A DNA stretch of 64,000 nucleotides. It comes from Hespellia stercorisuis DSM 15480. Its GTDB lineage: Bacteria; Bacillota; Clostridia; Lachnospirales; Lachnospiraceae. Positions within the stretch are counted from its first letter, which is position 1. Each line of letters begins with the position of its first letter. The notes beneath the pieces were generated by a model that did no database searches, was not told the origin of the DNA, and saw only the letters and a program-made list of their open reading frames with translations. Position numbers and translations under genes: made by a program. The DNA lies in NCBI RefSeq assembly GCF_900142165.1, contig NZ_FQZY01000005.1:1-64000 (forward strand), read 5' to 3'. Positions 43,962 through 53,560 of this stretch are shown here, in pieces.

Positions 43962-44849
43962 TCATGCCGTTACGCAAGAGTGTCCAAAATGAAGCACGAT
44001 CACTTCTGCCTTGTTAAAAAGCCGCATATTGACCGTGTGTGTTCCAAGACCTTTGCTGACCACAAGGCTGCTGTCACCGTCAACTGTCAGTTCACCCGAA
44101 TAGCGCGGAAACAGCCATGCCTGCGGTGTGATCACCCCGCCAATCCCCGGAATCCGGACAATGCCGCCATGGAGATGCCCAGACACCACAAGATCCGCGC
44201 CCCACCGTTTGTAGGTCTGAAAATAGACCGGATTGTGTGCGATCAGAATCTGGTATTTGTGGGGATCCGCCTTCCCGATACGGGATTCTATTTCTTCGAC
44301 GGGCATCTCGTATCTCTTGAATTTTTCAAAATACCGCATCGAATATTCCGCTCCGCTCACCACGGCCTCCACTCCGATCCAGTCCAGACTGACTGTCTCA
44401 TTTTCAAGAAATTTCACACCCGCGTCAACCAGCTTTCCCCGAAATCGTTCGTAGACGTCACCGTACTTTTCCGGCTGCTCCTTCATGCGCTGCTCATGAT
44501 TGCCATTGCCGTAGTAAACCGGGCAGATTCGCGGGAGACGCTTCACAAAATCGACGGCCGGATCTATGTCCGCCCCTTCTTTCCCAATCAGCATATCTCC
44601 GGCAATCAGAATCAGATCTGGCTGTTGTGCTGCGATCGTCCGTATCAGCTCCTCGTTGTTGTTCCCGTAAACCTTATTGTGCAGATCGCTCAGAAAAACG
44701 ATTTTCTTTTCTTCCCCAAGTGTTTTTAACTTGGGAGAATCTATCCGGTAATGAGTCACCCGGAACATATTCAGTTCCCGGATGCATTCCACGCCCAGAA
44801 GCAGCGCCAGTGCACCGCCTATATATCCCACCATACGTTTCCCTCTCAA
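43962..44849 (-). CDS. membrane-anchored metallophosphoesterase (YkuE/YaeI-like)
   Basis: Calcineurin-like phosphoesterase of 295 residues with one N-terminal membrane helix (about 7-20). The five metal-binding motifs are all visible: FLSDLHN (D54, H56 region), AGDM, GNGNHE, AHNP and GHLHGG. Close relatives act on lipid-linked or UDP-sugar pyrophosphates or on phosphodiesters; the substrate here is unknown. TTG 44849 has AGGGAG 9 bases ahead, and ATG 44834 has AGAGGG 6 bases ahead; either could be used. It sits between dacF and scpA on the same strand. Confidence 0.88.
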   Translation of the reverse strand: MRGKRMVGYIGGALALLLGVECIRELNMFRVTHYRIDSPKLKTLGEEKKIVFLSDLHNKVYGNNNEELIRTIAAQQPDLILIAGDMLIGKEGADIDPAVDFVKRLPRICPVYYGNGNHEQRMKEQPEKYGDVYERFRGKLVDAGVKFLENETVSLDWIGVEAVVSGAEYSMRYFEKFKRYEMPVEEIESRIGKADPHKYQILIAHNPVYFQTYKRWGADLVVSGHLHGGIVRIPGIGGVITPQAWLFPRYSGELTVDGDSSLVVSKGLGTHTVNMRLFNKAEVIVLHFGHSCVTA

Positions 44850-44951
44850 TTTATTTATCTCCCTCTATGCTTTCATGAATGACATAAGTATACCATGCCT
44901 TTCAAAGAAAGTTAACTCTGATTTCTCCTGCGGTGCCTTTCCTGTCCCCTT

Positions 44952-46235
44952 TCACAGTGCCGCACGGTCTGCCAGTTTTTTAAGATAATCCATAAAATCC
45001 GCACGTTTCACTTCCTCGTCCGCGACAAGCTTTACGTTTCCGATTTCCGTTCCATCCAGCAGATACCGGATGGTTCCCACCTGCATTCCCTTTTTTACGG
45101 GCGCTTTCACGCTCTCTTTATATGTGATCTTTGATGTGACTTTACTGATATCTTCCCCTTTTGTAAAGAGATGCGTAAAATCCGATTCGTATATACATGT
45201 CGTCTGTTCTTTCTTTCCGCCGGTCACCGGCACCGTCTTTAGTTTCTGTGACCCGGCATCCCTGTACAACTGACATTTGCCGAACCCGTAATTTAAAAGC
45301 GTGACTGCATCCTGAAATCGGGTCTTCGGATCCGGTGCCGCCATGATCACTGCGATCAGCTCTACCTCATTTTTCTTTGCTGTGGCGGAGATGCAGAATT
45401 TTGCTTCTCCCGTGGAGCCCGTTTTCAGACCGGTGGTGTACTCATACTGGCGAACCAGTTTGTTTGTATTGCTCAGACCGAACTCGGAACTCCCCTTCGC
45501 TGTATTGTGTGTGATATTCTCCATCCATATCATGGAATACTCGTGGACCTGTGGGTATCTATTGATCAGTTCCCGCGACATGAGCGCAATATCCCGCGCG
45601 GTGGTGAGATGCCCCTCTGCATCAAGACCATTGCAGTTCACAAAATGTGTGTGCTCCATCCCCAGTCCCTTTGCCCGCTCGTTCATCCGCGCCACAAATT
45701 CCTGCTCACTCCCGGCAATGTATTCGCCAAGTGCAACACACGCGTCATTTGCCGAGGCGACCGCAATACACTTGATCAGAGTCTCCACCGTCTGCTTTTC
45801 CCCTGTCTCCAGAAACACCTGGGATCCGCCCATGGACGCCGCGTATTCCGACGTAGTCACCTCGTCTGTAAGACTGATTTTTCCGTCCTCTAATGCATCA
45901 AAAATAAGAAGCAGCGTCATAACCTTAGTGACGCTTGCAGGCGGCCGCTCTTCATCTGCATTTTTCTCACATACAATTTCACCTGTGGACGCTTCCATCA
46001 GCAGTGCTGACGGGGCACCAATTTCAATCCCCTCCGGCTGCATCCCCGGCTGTGCCCCGGGCTGTTCTCCGGGTTGTTCCCCCACATTTGTCTGATCCGT
46101 CTCCTCCTGTTTCACCAGGCGGTCCGTTTCACTTTGTTCCATCTGCAGGCAGGAAGTGTTTTGAGGTGTAACGCACACAGGAAACTGATTCAGCGCAAGC
46201 ACCCCACTTAGGTATAGAGCCAGCCATATCTTCAT
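44952..46235 (-). CDS. D-alanyl-D-alanine carboxypeptidase, DacF-like
   Basis: Second S11 carboxypeptidase of the window, 427 residues, exported by an N-terminal signal (MKIWLALYLSGVLALNQFPV). A linker at about 50-68 contains QPG repeats (GEQPGEQPGAQPGMQPEG). Active-site motifs are SxxK in PPASVTKVMT, SxN in VASANDACVA and KTG in TGLKTGSTGEA; the PBP5-like C-terminal domain follows. DacF-type enzymes often act in sporulation, but nothing in the sequence proves that here. AAGGGG lies 9 bases before the ATG. It is about 190 bases downstream of the Mrp-like operon. Confidence 0.94.
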   Translation of the reverse strand: MKIWLALYLSGVLALNQFPVCVTPQNTSCLQMEQSETDRLVKQEETDQTNVGEQPGEQPGAQPGMQPEGIEIGAPSALLMEASTGEIVCEKNADEERPPASVTKVMTLLLIFDALEDGKISLTDEVTTSEYAASMGGSQVFLETGEKQTVETLIKCIAVASANDACVALGEYIAGSEQEFVARMNERAKGLGMEHTHFVNCNGLDAEGHLTTARDIALMSRELINRYPQVHEYSMIWMENITHNTAKGSSEFGLSNTNKLVRQYEYTTGLKTGSTGEAKFCISATAKKNEVELIAVIMAAPDPKTRFQDAVTLLNYGFGKCQLYRDAGSQKLKTVPVTGGKKEQTTCIYESDFTHLFTKGEDISKVTSKITYKESVKAPVKKGMQVGTIRYLLDGTEIGNVKLVADEEVKRADFMDYLKKLADRAAL

Positions 46236-46410
46236 AGATAAGCCCCTTCTTCCGACATTGTCTATTATCAGAATATGGCTGGTATTTTATTTTCATGCAT
46301 CTTTTACCGGGAACCACAATCCCCGTCTTATTTTTTTCGATTGGAACAATGGACAATGCATATCCCACCATGACGACTACAGTCATGATGGAGAAGAATC
46401 GTTTTTTCAT
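46129..46410 (-). CDS. doubtful small exported protein overlapping dacF
   Basis: A 93-residue frame starting 16 bases after the last Mrp-like gene. Its first 25 residues (MKKRFFSIMTVVVMVGYALS) look like a signal peptide, followed by a polar segment. The last 107 bases overlap the start of dacF in another frame, and that part of the product has no recognisable character. The site AAGAAG before the ATG is weak. It could be a real small gene, a decayed one, or chance. Confidence 0.25.
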   Translation of the reverse strand: MKKRFFSIMTVVVMVGYALSIVPIEKNKTGIVVPGKRCMKIKYQPYSDNRQCRKKGLIYEDMAGSIPKWGACAESVSCVRYTSKHFLPADGTK

Positions 46411-46426
46411 ATTCTTCTTTATACAT

Positions 46427-48466
46427 CTAATGTGCAAACCGGTACAGCAGCAGGTATCCCACAACGATCAGCATGCCGATTCCAACCATCTGCATTCCAT
46501 AGGATAGACTGCGCCGGATCATCAGCCGGCTCTCTTTTCGCTCCACTTTCCTGCGGCGCAGGGAACGCCGGTAAGAAACCGCCTGGTCCCGATGCCTTAA
46601 CCGAACCGCATACCAGTCCATGAAAGTCCCAAACAACACATCCGCCTTTGGCAAACGCCCGGTGCGGTAGGGAATCTTCCGGTCGTTGTAGATTGTTTTC
46701 CGAAGCACCACCACAAGGGTATCCACCAGACTGTCACCGATCCTGCACACAAACTGTCCCACCGTCGGGAGTATGTACTGGATCAGCGGCCGGTATATCA
46801 GGTTCTCCAGATCCATCCAGGCCGGCCAGCGGTCCGCATACACCCGGACACCGTTCCTGCGGGGCATGAAAAATGTCCGCACCACGAACAGATACACCAC
46901 CACCCCGATGGCGAGGGAAATCAGACCTCCGCGAACGCTCTCCCAGCCGAAATAATGCACGTGATGTCCATACTCACTCAGTCCCATAAATCCCTGACTG
47001 AGCTGTGCCAGACGATCCATCGTCAGGGTCGGAAAAATTCCCAGCACAGGCAGCACCAGTGCGCTTACGCCGATAGCAAACCGGCTCTGCGCGTTCATAT
47101 AGCTGCTGCTCATGGCGTCATAACGGGCCTGCTTTTTTTCATCCGTATTCCGTTCCACGAACAGTGCCACATAAAGTTTTGTCATATACGCTGCCGTAAG
47201 TCCCCCGCTGATCAGAAATATCCATTCCACAAACACAAATTCCGGGGAACTTCCATATTCCACAATACTCTCATGGATCAGGGTCTTGCTGATATATCCG
47301 TTCCACAGAGGCATCCCGCTGATTCCCAGTGCTCCCATGAGAAATGCCAGGTTGAGAAACGGCTTGTGCCTTCCAAATCCGCGGATTTCATTGAGATTCA
47401 GTTCATGGATATTCATGAACACAACACCAGCTACCATAAACAGGACCAGCTTGATCAGTGAATGGTTCATCATGTGCAGAAAGGTTCCATGAACTGCCAG
47501 CGCATTTTCCTCCCCCAACAGGCACTGCATTGCAATTCCCACCAGAATAAAGCCAATCTGCGACATGGAGGAACAGGCCAGCGTTCGCTTCAGGTCTACG
47601 GAGAATACGGCCAACACTGCTCCGCCAAACATTGTCAAAACACCGAATAGCAGTAGCATGCTGCCCCAGGGTTTGTCACCGTAAAACATATAGCAGCTGA
47701 CAATCAGAATCCCCAGCACTCCCGCTTTCGTCAAAATCCCGGACAGCAGTGCAGAGGCCGGCGCCGGTGCCACCGGATGGGCCTTCGGCAGCCAGATGTG
47801 CAGTGGGAATGCCCCCGCCTTGGCAGCAAATCCAAACAGAATGCACGCCCCCGCCACATACAGTCTCGTCCTGTGGGGACTGGCCTCGCACCCCTGCGCC
47901 AGTTCTGCAATCTCCAGTGTTCCGATCTCATTGTACAGCAGAAACAATCCCATGAGCAGCACCATCCCGCCGATGACCGCCACCGCGAGGTATGTCTCAG
48001 CTGCCCGCAGAGACTCTTTTCTCTCATCCTGTGCCACCCAGACATAGGAGGTAAAGGACATGATCTCAAAAAATAAAAACGTGGTGTAAAGACTGGCTGA
48101 CAAAAACACACCAACCGTCGCCCCCAGCGTGACCAGTTGGAACAGATAATAGCGGTTTCGGTTGCGGTAATGTGCGAAGTACTCCCGTGAAAATATCATG
48201 GTCATCATCCACATAAAAGCGGCGATAAGACCATAGAGTCCACGGAATCCATTCATGGCAAAATGCAGTCCCATTCCACAGATCTCGTCGAGAAACAACT
48301 CCTCACCCTGCAGCTTCACCAGTGCCAACAGCATGAGACAAAATTCGGAGATCACAACAAAATCCGCAAAATAATTTCTCGCCTCCTTTGATTTTCTCCC
48401 GATCAGATATCCCAGAATTGCCCCCAGCATGGGATAGAATACTACGATAACAAACAACGATTTCAT
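46427..48466 (-). CDS. NuoL/MrpA/HyfB-type antiporter-like subunit
   Basis: Polytopic proton-conducting subunit of 679 residues with about 14-16 helices. The Proton_antipo_M core contains the conserved helix Glu (TFLFFEIMSFTSYVW), the Lys region GFAAKAGAFPLHIWLPKAHP, and PAPASALLSGILTKAGV. A C-terminal extension of about 130 residues carries a basic stretch (RRSLRRRKVERKESR) and a final helix. It is the last of ten Mrp-like genes and the largest of four antiporter-type subunits. Whether it acts as MrpA-like or as an extra module cannot be decided from sequence alone. Confidence 0.9.
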   Translation of the reverse strand: MKSLFVIVVFYPMLGAILGYLIGRKSKEARNYFADFVVISEFCLMLLALVKLQGEELFLDEICGMGLHFAMNGFRGLYGLIAAFMWMMTMIFSREYFAHYRNRNRYYLFQLVTLGATVGVFLSASLYTTFLFFEIMSFTSYVWVAQDERKESLRAAETYLAVAVIGGMVLLMGLFLLYNEIGTLEIAELAQGCEASPHRTRLYVAGACILFGFAAKAGAFPLHIWLPKAHPVAPAPASALLSGILTKAGVLGILIVSCYMFYGDKPWGSMLLLFGVLTMFGGAVLAVFSVDLKRTLACSSMSQIGFILVGIAMQCLLGEENALAVHGTFLHMMNHSLIKLVLFMVAGVVFMNIHELNLNEIRGFGRHKPFLNLAFLMGALGISGMPLWNGYISKTLIHESIVEYGSSPEFVFVEWIFLISGGLTAAYMTKLYVALFVERNTDEKKQARYDAMSSSYMNAQSRFAIGVSALVLPVLGIFPTLTMDRLAQLSQGFMGLSEYGHHVHYFGWESVRGGLISLAIGVVVYLFVVRTFFMPRRNGVRVYADRWPAWMDLENLIYRPLIQYILPTVGQFVCRIGDSLVDTLVVVLRKTIYNDRKIPYRTGRLPKADVLFGTFMDWYAVRLRHRDQAVSYRRSLRRRKVERKESRLMIRRSLSYGMQMVGIGMLIVVGYLLLYRFAH

Positions 48467-48481
48467 CTTCTATCCCTCCTC

Positions 48482-49954
48482 TCAGATCAATCCGGCTGCG
48501 ACCCTGGACAAAAACTCCGTCAACGGTGTCGAGTACAGCCCGAATCCAACAATTGCAATGCTGAAAACTGCCAATGGCAGAATCATCTTCCAGTTCGGAT
48601 CCCGCACATCGCGAAGCTTCTCATAATCAAAATCTTTTCCCGGGAAAAATCCCCGGACGACAAACGTCATCATATAGATGGCCGTGAGCAGTGCCGAGAT
48701 CAAAAGTGCTGCCACTCCGATCCAGGTCCACACTGTTCCAGCTCCGATAGCTGCTTCTGCAAGAAGCCATTTACTGATAAATCCGCAACACCCCGGCACC
48801 CCCATCATTCCCAGGGCAGACACGGTAAATGCCCCGTAGACCCAGGGCATCTTCCGCCCAAAGCCGTCCATATCCGGAATAAAATGGTGATCCGTCTGGT
48901 GCATGATCGCACCGGAACAGAAGAAGGCACTGATCTTCATGATGGCGTGAAACACCATGTGGCAAAGCGCGCCTGCCAACCCTGCCGTCGTCATGATGGC
49001 TGCTCCGAATATAATATAGGACAGATTGCTGACCGTCGAGAACGCAAGCCGCCTCTTCAGATGTGTCTCCCGCACCGCCATACTGCAGCCGAATACAATG
49101 GTGAACATGGCCAGAGAGAGCACCAGCTTCTGCGCCCATGTTCCGATGAGCATCTCCGTTCCAAAGCAATAGTAAGTCAGCCGGATCACTGCAAATGCAC
49201 CTGCTTTCACGACCGCTACCGCATGGAGCAGTGCAGTGACCGGAGTCGGTGCCGCGCCTGCATCCGGAAGCCAGGAGTAAAACGGGAACATGGCTGCCTT
49301 GACGCTGAATCCGATAAATCCGATGACAAAGACTGCCAGCACCAGATTGAAATTCAGTCCGCCGGGCAGGCTGCCCAGAAATCCACCCAGCACAAATTCC
49401 GTATTTCCTCCGTAATAGAGCAGAAATACAACAGCAATAAACCCGAACGCCGCCCCACCCATGGAGAAATAGATGTATTTTCTCGCCGCGAGCACCGCAT
49501 CTCTTGTAAAAGTATGAATGACCAGAGGAATCGTGACCAGGGTCAGCAATTCGTAAAAGAAATACATGGTCAGGATGTTTCCCGCAAATGCGATTCCCAG
49601 CGTCACACCGAAGGTTGCCGTGTAGAACATAAAAAACGGTCTCTCCCGCTCTTCATGTGTCATATACTCATAGGAATACAGTATGGCAAGCGGCCACAGC
49701 ACCGAGATCAGTCCGGCAAACACCGTGCCCAAACCGTCAATCCGAAGCGTAAATACAATCTGATCCGTAAACCGGAGCAAAACCAGTTCCTCCGGCCGGT
49801 GAAGAAGCAGACACCACACCAGAACCGAGGTGGCAATTACCAAAGCCTCGATGTACCATTCCATATGTATGCGTCTGCGAAACGGCAGGATTGGAATCAG
49901 GATTCCCCCTGCGATGGGGAGCAGCACCGCTGCGACTGTTAACCACGAATTCAA
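48482..49954 (-). CDS. NuoM/MrpD-type antiporter-like subunit (third of four)
   Basis: Membrane protein of 490 residues with about 14 helices. Conserved ionisable residues are present: Glu in FFYELLTLVTIPLVIH, Lys in GFSVKAAMFPFYSWLPDAG and in LLHAVAVVKAGAFAV. The start is TTG at 49954 with a perfect AAGGAGGTGA site 7 bases ahead. Unlike its tightly packed neighbours it is preceded by 113 bases containing two hairpins. Function as a cation/proton channel of the Mrp-like complex is inferred from family. Confidence 0.9.
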   Translation of the reverse strand: MNSWLTVAAVLLPIAGGILIPILPFRRRIHMEWYIEALVIATSVLVWCLLLHRPEELVLLRFTDQIVFTLRIDGLGTVFAGLISVLWPLAILYSYEYMTHEERERPFFMFYTATFGVTLGIAFAGNILTMYFFYELLTLVTIPLVIHTFTRDAVLAARKYIYFSMGGAAFGFIAVVFLLYYGGNTEFVLGGFLGSLPGGLNFNLVLAVFVIGFIGFSVKAAMFPFYSWLPDAGAAPTPVTALLHAVAVVKAGAFAVIRLTYYCFGTEMLIGTWAQKLVLSLAMFTIVFGCSMAVRETHLKRRLAFSTVSNLSYIIFGAAIMTTAGLAGALCHMVFHAIMKISAFFCSGAIMHQTDHHFIPDMDGFGRKMPWVYGAFTVSALGMMGVPGCCGFISKWLLAEAAIGAGTVWTWIGVAALLISALLTAIYMMTFVVRGFFPGKDFDYEKLRDVRDPNWKMILPLAVFSIAIVGFGLYSTPLTEFLSRVAAGLI

Positions 49955-49978
49955 TTTGTCACCTCCTTGTATTGAGCA

Positions 49979-50015
49979 GTGCCCTTTATAATCCGAACCT
50001 TATTCGGAAGGGCAC
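49979..50015 (-). repeat. nested hairpin in the Mrp-like operon
   Basis: Minus strand outer stem GTGCCCTT/AAGGGCAC and inner stem CCGAA/TTCGG. No T run follows, so it is not a simple terminator. It may be an mRNA processing or stability element, or a small palindromic insertion. Confidence 0.7.
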
Positions 50016-50036
50016 TTCGTAGGCACCAAGGTTCCT

Positions 50037-50051
50037 CCCACCTGCGGCGGG
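50037..50051 (-). repeat. small GC hairpin in the Mrp-like operon
   Basis: CCCGCC-GCA-GGTGGG on the minus strand (6 bp, one G-U), about 20 bases upstream of the nested hairpin and just after the stop codon of the preceding gene. Confidence 0.5.
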
Positions 50052-50067
50052 TCCTCCTTAGTACAAG

Positions 50068-51555
50068 TTAAAATACAGATTCTGCGATCTGCTGTAGAAA
50101 ACGGATAAGGCCACCTGGAAAGATACCCATGATCAAAGCCCCCGATGCCAGAATGATCAGCGGAACCAGCATTTTTGCCGATGGTTCGTGCTTCACAAGC
50201 TTTCCGTAATCATAGTCTGCTCCCGGAAGAAAGCCCTGAATGGTGACCGGAAGCAGATATCCCGCCGTCAAAAGTGCACTGACAAGCAAAATCACTGGAC
50301 CCAGCCATGCAAAAACAGGAAGACCACTCTCCAACATTCCCGTTGCCAGATACCATTTGCTGATAAAACCGCTGGCCGGAGGAATTCCGATCAGCGCGAG
50401 AGATACGAAGGTGAAACACCAGATTGTGACCGGCATCTCTTTTCCGATTCCGCGCAGTTCATTCACTCTGGTTTTTCCGGTCTTGTAGATGATTGCACCG
50501 GCACTCAGAAACAGAGCCGTCTTGATGAACGCGTGGAATACAATGTGGAGCAGTGCTCCCGTCATTGCTCCCACATTCAGAAAGGCAAGTCCGAGCAGGA
50601 TGTAAGAGGCCTGGCTCACCGAAGAATAAGCGAGCCTCTTTTTCAACACCGGTTCCTTGTACGCCAGCATGGAACCCAGAAATATCGTGATCAGTGCCAG
50701 AACCAGCCAGGTATTCTGCACCCAGCTTGCGCGGATATTCTCTGCCCCCACAATGTAATACACACTCCGAATGATCGCCAGTACGCCGCCCTTGACGATG
50801 ATCGCCGAAAGGACAGCGGACGCCGGAGCAGGGGCAACCGGATGTGCAGTCGGAAGCCATGCATGCATGGGGAACATACCGGCCTTGACCCCGAAGCCGG
50901 CAATCATCAGAAAGACCGCAACCAACAGAATCGCGCTGTTCTGGTTCCACACCTGGACCGTCATCACACCGCCCGCCGTAAAGTCAAGCGTGTCACAGTA
51001 ATAGTAAAGGAAAAACACACCGAACAGAGCCATGTAGGCACCACACATGGAGTAGAACATGTATTTGAGTCCTGCCATGATTGCTTCATGCGTCTCCGCA
51101 TGGAGCACAAGCGGCATACTCACTAGTGTCATCATCTCAAAAAACAGATACATCGTAACCAGATTTCCAGCCATGCTCAATCCCTGAAGCGCACCCAGTG
51201 TCAGCAGATAAAATCCCCAGAAACGCCGTTCATGAGTCTCATGGTTCAGATATTCAAGAGAAAAGATTCCGGCAAGAAGCCATACAAAAGAGATAAATCC
51301 CAGAAAAAGCATCCCCAGAGCATCGATTCGCAGCACCAGCGAAAGCTGTCTGGTCAGATGGAACAAGGTCAGCGGCGTATGCTGCCCCATGACATAGCCG
51401 AAAATCACTCCGACGGTCGCCGCAAGGGTCAGGAAGAGCACTGCGACTGCCAGCGTGCGGAGACGCTCCCTGGGCAGCCATTTTTCCGGCACTGCAAGCA
51501 GCACCACTCCGGATAATACAGGTATAAATAAGGCGCATAAAAGCATGATCTGCAT
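50068..51555 (-). CDS. MrpD-type antiporter-like subunit (second of four)
   Basis: Membrane protein of 495 residues with about 14 helices. It keeps the antiporter core: Glu in YLFFEMMTLVSMPLVLH, Lys in GFGVKAGMFPMHAWLPTAHP and PAPASAVLSAIIVKGGVLAI. It lies 14 bases after the preceding antiporter gene and is followed by the hairpin-containing gap. It is the most typical MrpD of the four by eye, but all four are clearly paralogous. Confidence 0.92.
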   Translation of the reverse strand: MQIMLLCALFIPVLSGVVLLAVPEKWLPRERLRTLAVAVLFLTLAATVGVIFGYVMGQHTPLTLFHLTRQLSLVLRIDALGMLFLGFISFVWLLAGIFSLEYLNHETHERRFWGFYLLTLGALQGLSMAGNLVTMYLFFEMMTLVSMPLVLHAETHEAIMAGLKYMFYSMCGAYMALFGVFFLYYYCDTLDFTAGGVMTVQVWNQNSAILLVAVFLMIAGFGVKAGMFPMHAWLPTAHPVAPAPASAVLSAIIVKGGVLAIIRSVYYIVGAENIRASWVQNTWLVLALITIFLGSMLAYKEPVLKKRLAYSSVSQASYILLGLAFLNVGAMTGALLHIVFHAFIKTALFLSAGAIIYKTGKTRVNELRGIGKEMPVTIWCFTFVSLALIGIPPASGFISKWYLATGMLESGLPVFAWLGPVILLVSALLTAGYLLPVTIQGFLPGADYDYGKLVKHEPSAKMLVPLIILASGALIMGIFPGGLIRFLQQIAESVF

Positions 51556-51569
51556 CGATAAATCCCCTC

Positions 51570-53186
51570 CTATCCGAAGATTACAAGTCCACGTTGTATC
51601 AGTTGCAGCACCGGCTGTGTGCAGATGCCCAGAAACAGATTCAGTGCGATAAACAGCAGAATTGCAGCTGCGTAGGCCAGGCTGTCAGCCCGTGCTGTAC
51701 TGCCCGCCACCGCATTTGTCCCTGCCATCCCTGTAATTCCTTCCGGTGACAGAACTCCCTCCGGCTGCACATTTCTCACAGAATGCTTCTGATTCTCCCG
51801 CAGTCGGAATGCTCCCGCCACCGCATCCACCAGCGGCACATCATCCGGCGTGTAGATCAGCAGCGCGACACGCATAAAGTAAATCGCATTCAGCACTGTG
51901 CTGACCGCCAAGGCCATGAACACCGGAATCGCCAGCTCCGCTTTGACCAGCGACGCCTGTGCAAACATCAGCTTGCTGGCAAATCCGGCAAATCCGGGGA
52001 TCCCAATCATGGACAACGCCCCTGCAACAAACCCGGCTCCCGCAAGCTTATTGCGGAATCCTGCTCCCGCAAGATCCTGAATCCGGCTCTTTCCGCCAGA
52101 GGCACGAATCAGCCCGGATGCCGCGATAAACACCAGCGCCTTGGAAGCCGCGTGGGCAAAAATGTGGTACATGCCCGCCCCGACTCCGGCGTCTGTTCCG
52201 ATTCCGATTCCCATAAAGATATAGCCGATCTGTGCCACGGAGGAATAAGCGATCATACGCTTTAAGTTATTCTCCCGGATCGCATCCAGCGATCCGATGA
52301 CCATCCCGACGATTCCAAAAATAAACAAAATATTGATGACGTGGCTTCCCGCAAAGGTATCTGCCCCGATCACACGGTAAATGATTTTTAGCAAAAGAAA
52401 GATATATCCCTTTGAGACCATGCTTGAGAGCATCGCGGAGGAGGACACGGTCGAGTATCCGTATGCCCCCGGGAGCCAGGTATGGAAAGGCCACAGTGCG
52501 CTTTTGATCGCAAGACCGATGCTAATCAGGCCGATAGTCAGAAGCAGCGGAATATGGTATGTCTCCGTCGTTGCAAGCGAAATGATCTGTTCTTTGATAT
52601 TGCTCATGAGAAGATGCCCCGTCATGTCGTATAGCAGACAGATTCCGATCAGCAGCAGTCCCGATCCCATCAGGCTCATGATCATATAACGGACCGCCGC
52701 CGCAAGCGTCAGATCAGACTGTTTCATCATAATCAGCCCGCAGGCGGCAATGGTATTGATTTCCACGAACACATAAGCCGTGAACATATCGTTGGTGTAG
52801 ACCAGCGCGAGAAGCGATGCCAGCAGCAGATCTGCCATAATATAATAAAACTGCGCCTTGTCCGCCTCCAGGTCCTCCCGGATCTCATGCACGCCGCCCC
52901 ACAGGGACAGCACCATAATGACACACAGAAAGAATGCCATTCCTGCCTCCAGCATTCCCGCCCGCAGTTCATTTCCCCAGGGTGCCGGGAAATGCCCCAT
53001 GACATACACATAGCTCTCCCCCGTTTTCCACAAAAAGCTGAGGAGCCATGCCGACATGCCGCCCTCGATTATAGTCAGTCCTATACAAATTTTTCGTGCT
53101 GTCTTTCCCCTGACCGCGGAAGTGATGATGGCCGCAAACATTGCCAGGAGAATTGAAAAGCATGGAACATTCTGAACAAAACTCAT
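51570..53186 (-). CDS. NuoN/MrpD-type antiporter-like subunit (first of four)
   Basis: Membrane protein of 538 residues with about 14 helices. The Glu helix reads YVFVEINTIAACGLIM and the Lys helix GLAIKSALWPFHTWLPGAYG, with SSMVSKGYIFLLLK after it. The loop near residues 455-500 is an extended polar insert before the last helices. It overlaps the MrpC-like gene by 4 bases, so the two are translationally coupled. Confidence 0.9.
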   Translation of the reverse strand: MSFVQNVPCFSILLAMFAAIITSAVRGKTARKICIGLTIIEGGMSAWLLSFLWKTGESYVYVMGHFPAPWGNELRAGMLEAGMAFFLCVIMVLSLWGGVHEIREDLEADKAQFYYIMADLLLASLLALVYTNDMFTAYVFVEINTIAACGLIMMKQSDLTLAAAVRYMIMSLMGSGLLLIGICLLYDMTGHLLMSNIKEQIISLATTETYHIPLLLTIGLISIGLAIKSALWPFHTWLPGAYGYSTVSSSAMLSSMVSKGYIFLLLKIIYRVIGADTFAGSHVINILFIFGIVGMVIGSLDAIRENNLKRMIAYSSVAQIGYIFMGIGIGTDAGVGAGMYHIFAHAASKALVFIAASGLIRASGGKSRIQDLAGAGFRNKLAGAGFVAGALSMIGIPGFAGFASKLMFAQASLVKAELAIPVFMALAVSTVLNAIYFMRVALLIYTPDDVPLVDAVAGAFRLRENQKHSVRNVQPEGVLSPEGITGMAGTNAVAGSTARADSLAYAAAILLFIALNLFLGICTQPVLQLIQRGLVIFG

Positions 53187-53557
53187 TCTTCCTTCTCCTT
53201 CACCTTCATGGCAATAATATCCAGATTCAATGTGTGGTACTGCTGATACAGCCGGATCGTCAGCGCCAGCATCAGAGCCGTCACCGACACGGACACCACG
53301 ATTCCCGTCAGCACCAGCCCGCCGGGAACCGGATTGATGTAAGCCGATGTGCTCTGCACCCCGTCGACGATAATGGGCGCCTTGTGCCCTGCGATATAGC
53401 CCTTGGCTGCGAGAAACAGGTACACTGCCGTATCCATGATATTCAACCCGATTATTTTCATGATCAGATTCTTATGCAGAAACAGGTCTGTAAACCCGAT
53501 TCCAAACAAAATCACCGCGATTACTTCTACATAATTTGCCGCAAGATTTGTTCCCAT
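53183..53557 (-). CDS. mrpC: MrpC/NuoK-like subunit
   Basis: Small membrane subunit of 124 residues with three helices, related to NuoK. Typical features are VIAVILFGIGFTDLFLHKNLI near the start (with the conserved helix acid position), NIMDTAVYLFLAAKG, and DPVPQALVLTGIVVSVS-like PGGLVLTGIVVSVSVTAL. It lies 3 bases after the MnhB-type gene and overlaps the first antiporter gene by 4 bases. Mrp antiporters need every small subunit, so its presence supports a full complex. Confidence 0.93.
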   Translation of the reverse strand: MGTNLAANYVEVIAVILFGIGFTDLFLHKNLIMKIIGLNIMDTAVYLFLAAKGYIAGHKAPIIVDGVQSTSAYINPVPGGLVLTGIVVSVSVTALMLALTIRLYQQYHTLNLDIIAMKVKEKEE

Positions 53558-53560
53558 CTC

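Noticed and set aside
46374-46392. CATGAC/GTCATG inverted repeat near the end of the Mrp-like operon
   Set aside because: Short, no T run, and it falls in a segment that may be coding; could easily occur by chance.
48884-49942. Plus-strand open frame of 352 codons opposite an antiporter gene
   Set aside because: It is antisense to a clear membrane protein gene, encodes a His/Arg/Gln-rich product typical of reverse reading of a hydrophobic gene, and has no ribosome binding site.
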